Assembly: GCA_030037775.1 (NCBI GenBank)
Contig: JASHQB010000195.1
Span: 1-32,598 of the forward strand
Length of the DNA stretch: 32,598 bases
Direction: 5' to 3'
Origin: Candidatus Acidiferrales bacterium
Lineage (GTDB): Bacteria; Acidobacteriota; Terriglobia; Acidiferrales; UBA7541
Position 1 is the stretch's first letter; each line of letters opens with the position of its first letter. Positions 30,125-32,598 of the stretch are shown here, piece after piece. The notes below the pieces were generated by a model, which was given only the letters and a program-made list of their open reading frames with translations, ran no database searches and was not told the DNA's origin. The translations under genes were made by a program, and so were the position numbers.

Positions 30125-32596
30125 CTAGATCGCGGCGCGGCGGAGGCGGAGGGCATTGACGATCACCGAAACAGAACTGAAGGTCATCGCCGCGCTGGCG
30201 ATGATCGGGCTCAGTAGCAGGCCAAAAAACGGGTAGAGCACGCCTGCGGCGATCGGTATGCCAACGGTGTTGTAGGCGAAGGCGAAAAAAAGATTTTGGC
30301 GGATGTTGCGCATGGTCTTGCGGCTCAGCCGGCGGGCGCGCACGATGCCGCGCAGGTCGCCCTTCACCAGAGTGATTCCCGCCGATTCGATGGCCACGTC
30401 GGTTCCCGTACCCATCGCAATGCCTACATCGACGGTAGCGAGGGCGGGGGCGTCATTGACGCCGTCGCCGGCCATGGCGACGCGCCTGCCTTGGGACTTC
30501 AGTTCTTTCACGGCCTCCGCTTTGTTTTCTGGCAGGATTTCGGGGATGACTTCGTCAATGCGGAGAGTGCGCGCAACGGCTTCGGCGGTGGCGCGGTTGT
30601 CGCCGGTCAGCATGACCAGGCGCAAACCTTCAGCGCGAAGCTGCGCGATCGCTTCCGGCGTCGATGGCTTAATGGGATCGGCGATGGAGATGGTTCCTGC
30701 GTCCCGGCCGTCCACGGCGATGTAGACGACCGTTTGGCCTTCGCGGGCGCGTGCAGCGGCGCGATTTTCAAGTGCGATTCCCATTTGGCGGAAGAGCGCC
30801 GCGTTTCCGAGAGCGACCGCGTGCCCGTCCACGCGTCCGGAAATTCCTTTGCCCGTGATTGAACTAAATTCAGTTGCGCTTTGCGGGTGCAGGTTTTGGC
30901 GCGCGGCTTCGGCGAGGATCGCAACAGCCAAAGGATGCTCGCTGGCCTGCTCGACCGCGGCCGCGAACCGCAACACGTCGGCGGACGTCCATCCCTCGAC
31001 CGGCTCGATGGCGGCAACACGCGGCTTTCCTTCGGTGAGAGTGCCGGTCTTGTCAAAGACAAGCGTGTCGATGCTTTCCAGAGTTTCGAGGGCCTCGGCG
31101 TTCTTGATCAGCACGCCGGCGGCGGCGCCGCGTCCCGTGCCAACCATGATGGCCATAGGCGTGGCGAGTCCGAGGGCACAAGGGCAAGCGATGATGAGAA
31201 CAGCGATGGCGTTGAGCAAAGCGTGTGCGAGGCGCGGTGACGGCCCGAACGATGCCCAGCAAATAAATGTGATGATTGCGGCGACAATCACCGACGGGAC
31301 GAAATACCCGGAGACTTTGTCGGCCAGCTGCTGAATGGGCGCGCGGCTGCGCTGCGCGTCGCTGACCATTTGCACAATGCGCGCGAGGAGCGTGTCGCTG
31401 CCGACGCGTTCGGCGCGCATGACGAATGTTCGAGTAGTGTTTACGGTGCCGCCGATGACACTGCTGCCCGCTGTTTTTTCTACGGGAAGGGGCTCGCCGG
31501 TGACCATGGACTCGTCGATGGAACCAGCGCCGTCGAGGACAAGGCCATCGACCGGGATTCTCTCACCGGGGCGCACGCGCAGGTCGTCGCCGCACTGCAC
31601 GGTTTCGAGCGGAACGTCTTTTTCAGTGCCGTCGGGCTGCACGAGGCGGGCAGTTTTGGGAGCCAGCTGCAAAAGAGCGCGAAGTGCGTGGCCGGTGCGC
31701 TGGCGCGCGCGCAGTTCGAGAACTTGCCCGAGCAGGACGAGAGCCGTGATGGCTGCGCCAGCCTCAAAGTAAACTGGTAGCGTGCCTGACGCGTCGTGAA
31801 ATTGCGCAGGGAAAATACCGGGCAAAAGAGTCGCGACGAGGCTGTAGAGATACGCCGTGCCTGTCCCCATCGCGATCAGCGTGAACATGTTCAAACTGCG
31901 ATTGCGCAGCGAGGCCCAGCCGCGCTCGAAAAACGGCCAGCCGCACCAGACGACGACAGGAGTTGCCAGAGCGAGCTCGATCCGCGCGATGATCGCGGGC
32001 GAAATGCGCGCGCGCCCCATGCTGGCGGCCATAGCAATGATAAGAAGAGGTGCGGTCAGGATCACGCTGGCCCAGAAGCGGCGCAACATGGACGTGAGTT
32101 CTGGGTTCGGTTCGTCATGCGCTTGGGCAACGCGAGGTTCGAGGGCCATGCCGCAAATGGGGCAAGCGCCCGGCGCGTTGCAGATGATTTCAGAGTGCAT
32201 CGGGCAGACGTAGTCCATTTTTTTAGGAGACGCCGCGGGAGTGAGCGGTTCGAGAGCCATGCCACATTTCGGACAGGGGCCGGGCTTCGCGGCGCGAACA
32301 TCGGCGTCCATAGGGCAAACGTAGATTCGTGAGGCGGGCGGCGGGGCCGAGGCGGACGGGGGTATTGGCGTGATAGTGACAGCGGATGCACTCGCGGGGC
32401 GCGCGGCGAGATATTTTTCCGGCGCGTCTGTGAACTTTTTCGCGCAACCTTCGCAGCAGAAATAATAGATTCTTCGCAGGTGTTCACGCGTGGCCTTAGC
32501 GCGAGCGGCGTCAACGCGCATGCCACAGACGGGATCGGTTGCCAGCTGCGATTGGTCGGCAGCGATTCCGGGCCCGAGAGAATGTTCCGTACTCAT
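30125..32596 (-). CDS. copA: Cu+-translocating P-type ATPase (CopA type) with YHS and two HMBD domains
   Basis: An 823-residue P1B ATPase. In place of classical CxxC HMA domains the N-terminus has a YHS-like domain (TDPVCGM at 20-26, [10 protein letters not shown] at 46-55) and two heavy-metal-binding repeats: IYVCPMDAD...[10 protein letters not shown] (91-117) and YVCPMHSE...[10 protein letters not shown] (129-154). The membrane site is Cys471-Pro-Cys473 in [12 protein letters not shown]. The phosphorylated Asp515 lies in DKTGTLTEG. The HP motif (SEHPLA) and the hinge [10 protein letters not shown] follow. The last helices carry [12 protein letters not shown] and MTFSSVSVI, the Tyr-Asn and Met-Ser-Ser marks of Cu+ pumps. 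The ATG at 32596 is 2 bases from the window end, so its promoter cannot be judged. It exports copper or silver from the cytoplasm. Confidence 0.95.
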   Translation of the reverse strand: MSTEHSLGPGIAADQSQLATDPVCGMRVDAARAKATREHLRRIYYFCCEGCAKKFTDAPEKYLAARPASASAVTITPIPPSASAPPPASRIYVCPMDADVRAAKPGPCPKCGMALEPLTPAASPKKMDYVCPMHSEIICNAPGACPICGMALEPRVAQAHDEPNPELTSMLRRFWASVILTAPLLIIAMAASMGRARISPAIIARIELALATPVVVWCGWPFFERGWASLRNRSLNMFTLIAMGTGTAYLYSLVATLLPGIFPAQFHDASGTLPVYFEAGAAITALVLLGQVLELRARQRTGHALRALLQLAPKTARLVQPDGTEKDVPLETVQCGDDLRVRPGERIPVDGLVLDGAGSIDESMVTGEPLPVEKTAGSSVIGGTVNTTRTFVMRAERVGSDTLLARIVQMVSDAQRSRAPIQQLADKVSGYFVPSVIVAAIITFICWASFGPSPRLAHALLNAIAVLIIACPCALGLATPMAIMVGTGRGAAAGVLIKNAEALETLESIDTLVFDKTGTLTEGKPRVAAIEPVEGWTSADVLRFAAAVEQASEHPLAVAILAEAARQNLHPQSATEFSSITGKGISGRVDGHAVALGNAALFRQMGIALENRAAARAREGQTVVYIAVDGRDAGTISIADPIKPSTPEAIAQLRAEGLRLVMLTGDNRATAEAVARTLRIDEVIPEILPENKAEAVKELKSQGRRVAMAGDGVNDAPALATVDVGIAMGTGTDVAIESAGITLVKGDLRGIVRARRLSRKTMRNIRQNLFFAFAYNTVGIPIAAGVLYPFFGLLLSPIIASAAMTFSSVSVIVNALRLRRAAI

Positions 32597-32598
32597 TT

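Overview
The window looks like a GC-rich chromosome segment from an Acidobacteriota bacterium. The best taxonomic clue is the secreted VWFA-related protein at 17.3-18.4 kb, whose domain type (TIGR03436) is characteristic of that phylum. A sedolisin-type S53 peptidase, a YCF48-like propeller and many small secreted proteins fit the same picture. All calls were made by eye from the sequence; nothing was searched or folded by software.

Layout. 1-5.3 kb: a tripartite RND efflux operon (adaptor, cut by the window edge; inner-membrane pump; TolC-type outer-membrane channel). 5.5 kb: tRNA-Arg(TCG). 5.6-7.8 kb: two secreted proteins and a membrane-anchored rhodanese-like protein on the opposite strand. 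8.0-12.0 kb: a membrane HAMP-SpoIIE phosphatase, a frameshifted DoxX-like gene and an S53 peptidase. 12.0-12.9 kb: an AHSA1/ArsR pair behind two identical, phased inverted repeats. 13.2-16.0 kb: an SDR oxidoreductase, the NAD(P)H-hydrate repair enzyme and tsaE. 16.3-21.0 kb: small secreted and CCCH proteins, the VWFA protein and an 822-residue protein with a divergent class III cyclase domain. 21.1 kb: a tRNA-Sec gene. 21.3-26.9 kb: a quinone-reductase-like enzyme, a FecR-domain protein, a desaturase/Tam-like methyltransferase pair, a small helical secreted protein and a TlpA-like thioredoxin. 27.1-29.8 kb: a possible structured RNA ending in a strong terminator, then a secreted-protein gene cleanly split by an IS3-family element. 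29.85-32.6 kb: a small ferredoxin-fold protein and a CopA-type Cu+ ATPase.

How the parts work together: the efflux operon and CopA export toxic compounds or copper. The AHSA1/ArsR pair looks self-repressed. nnr and tsaE are housekeeping metabolite and tRNA repair or modification genes. tRNA-Sec shows that the genome can decode UGA as selenocysteine, although no selenoprotein or sel gene lies here.

Structural signals that stand out: a sharp reversal of G-versus-C strand bias near 13 kb that does not depend on gene direction; several starts with promoter -10 boxes about 6-8 nt upstream and no ribosome binding site (leaderless type); a 14-nt exact match to the 16S rRNA 3' end in an intergenic region; and the reconstructable IS insertion. 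I did not find a convincing new multi-gene defence or mobile system. The least explained items are the cyclase-like protein, the candidate RNA at 27.2 kb and the skew switch.
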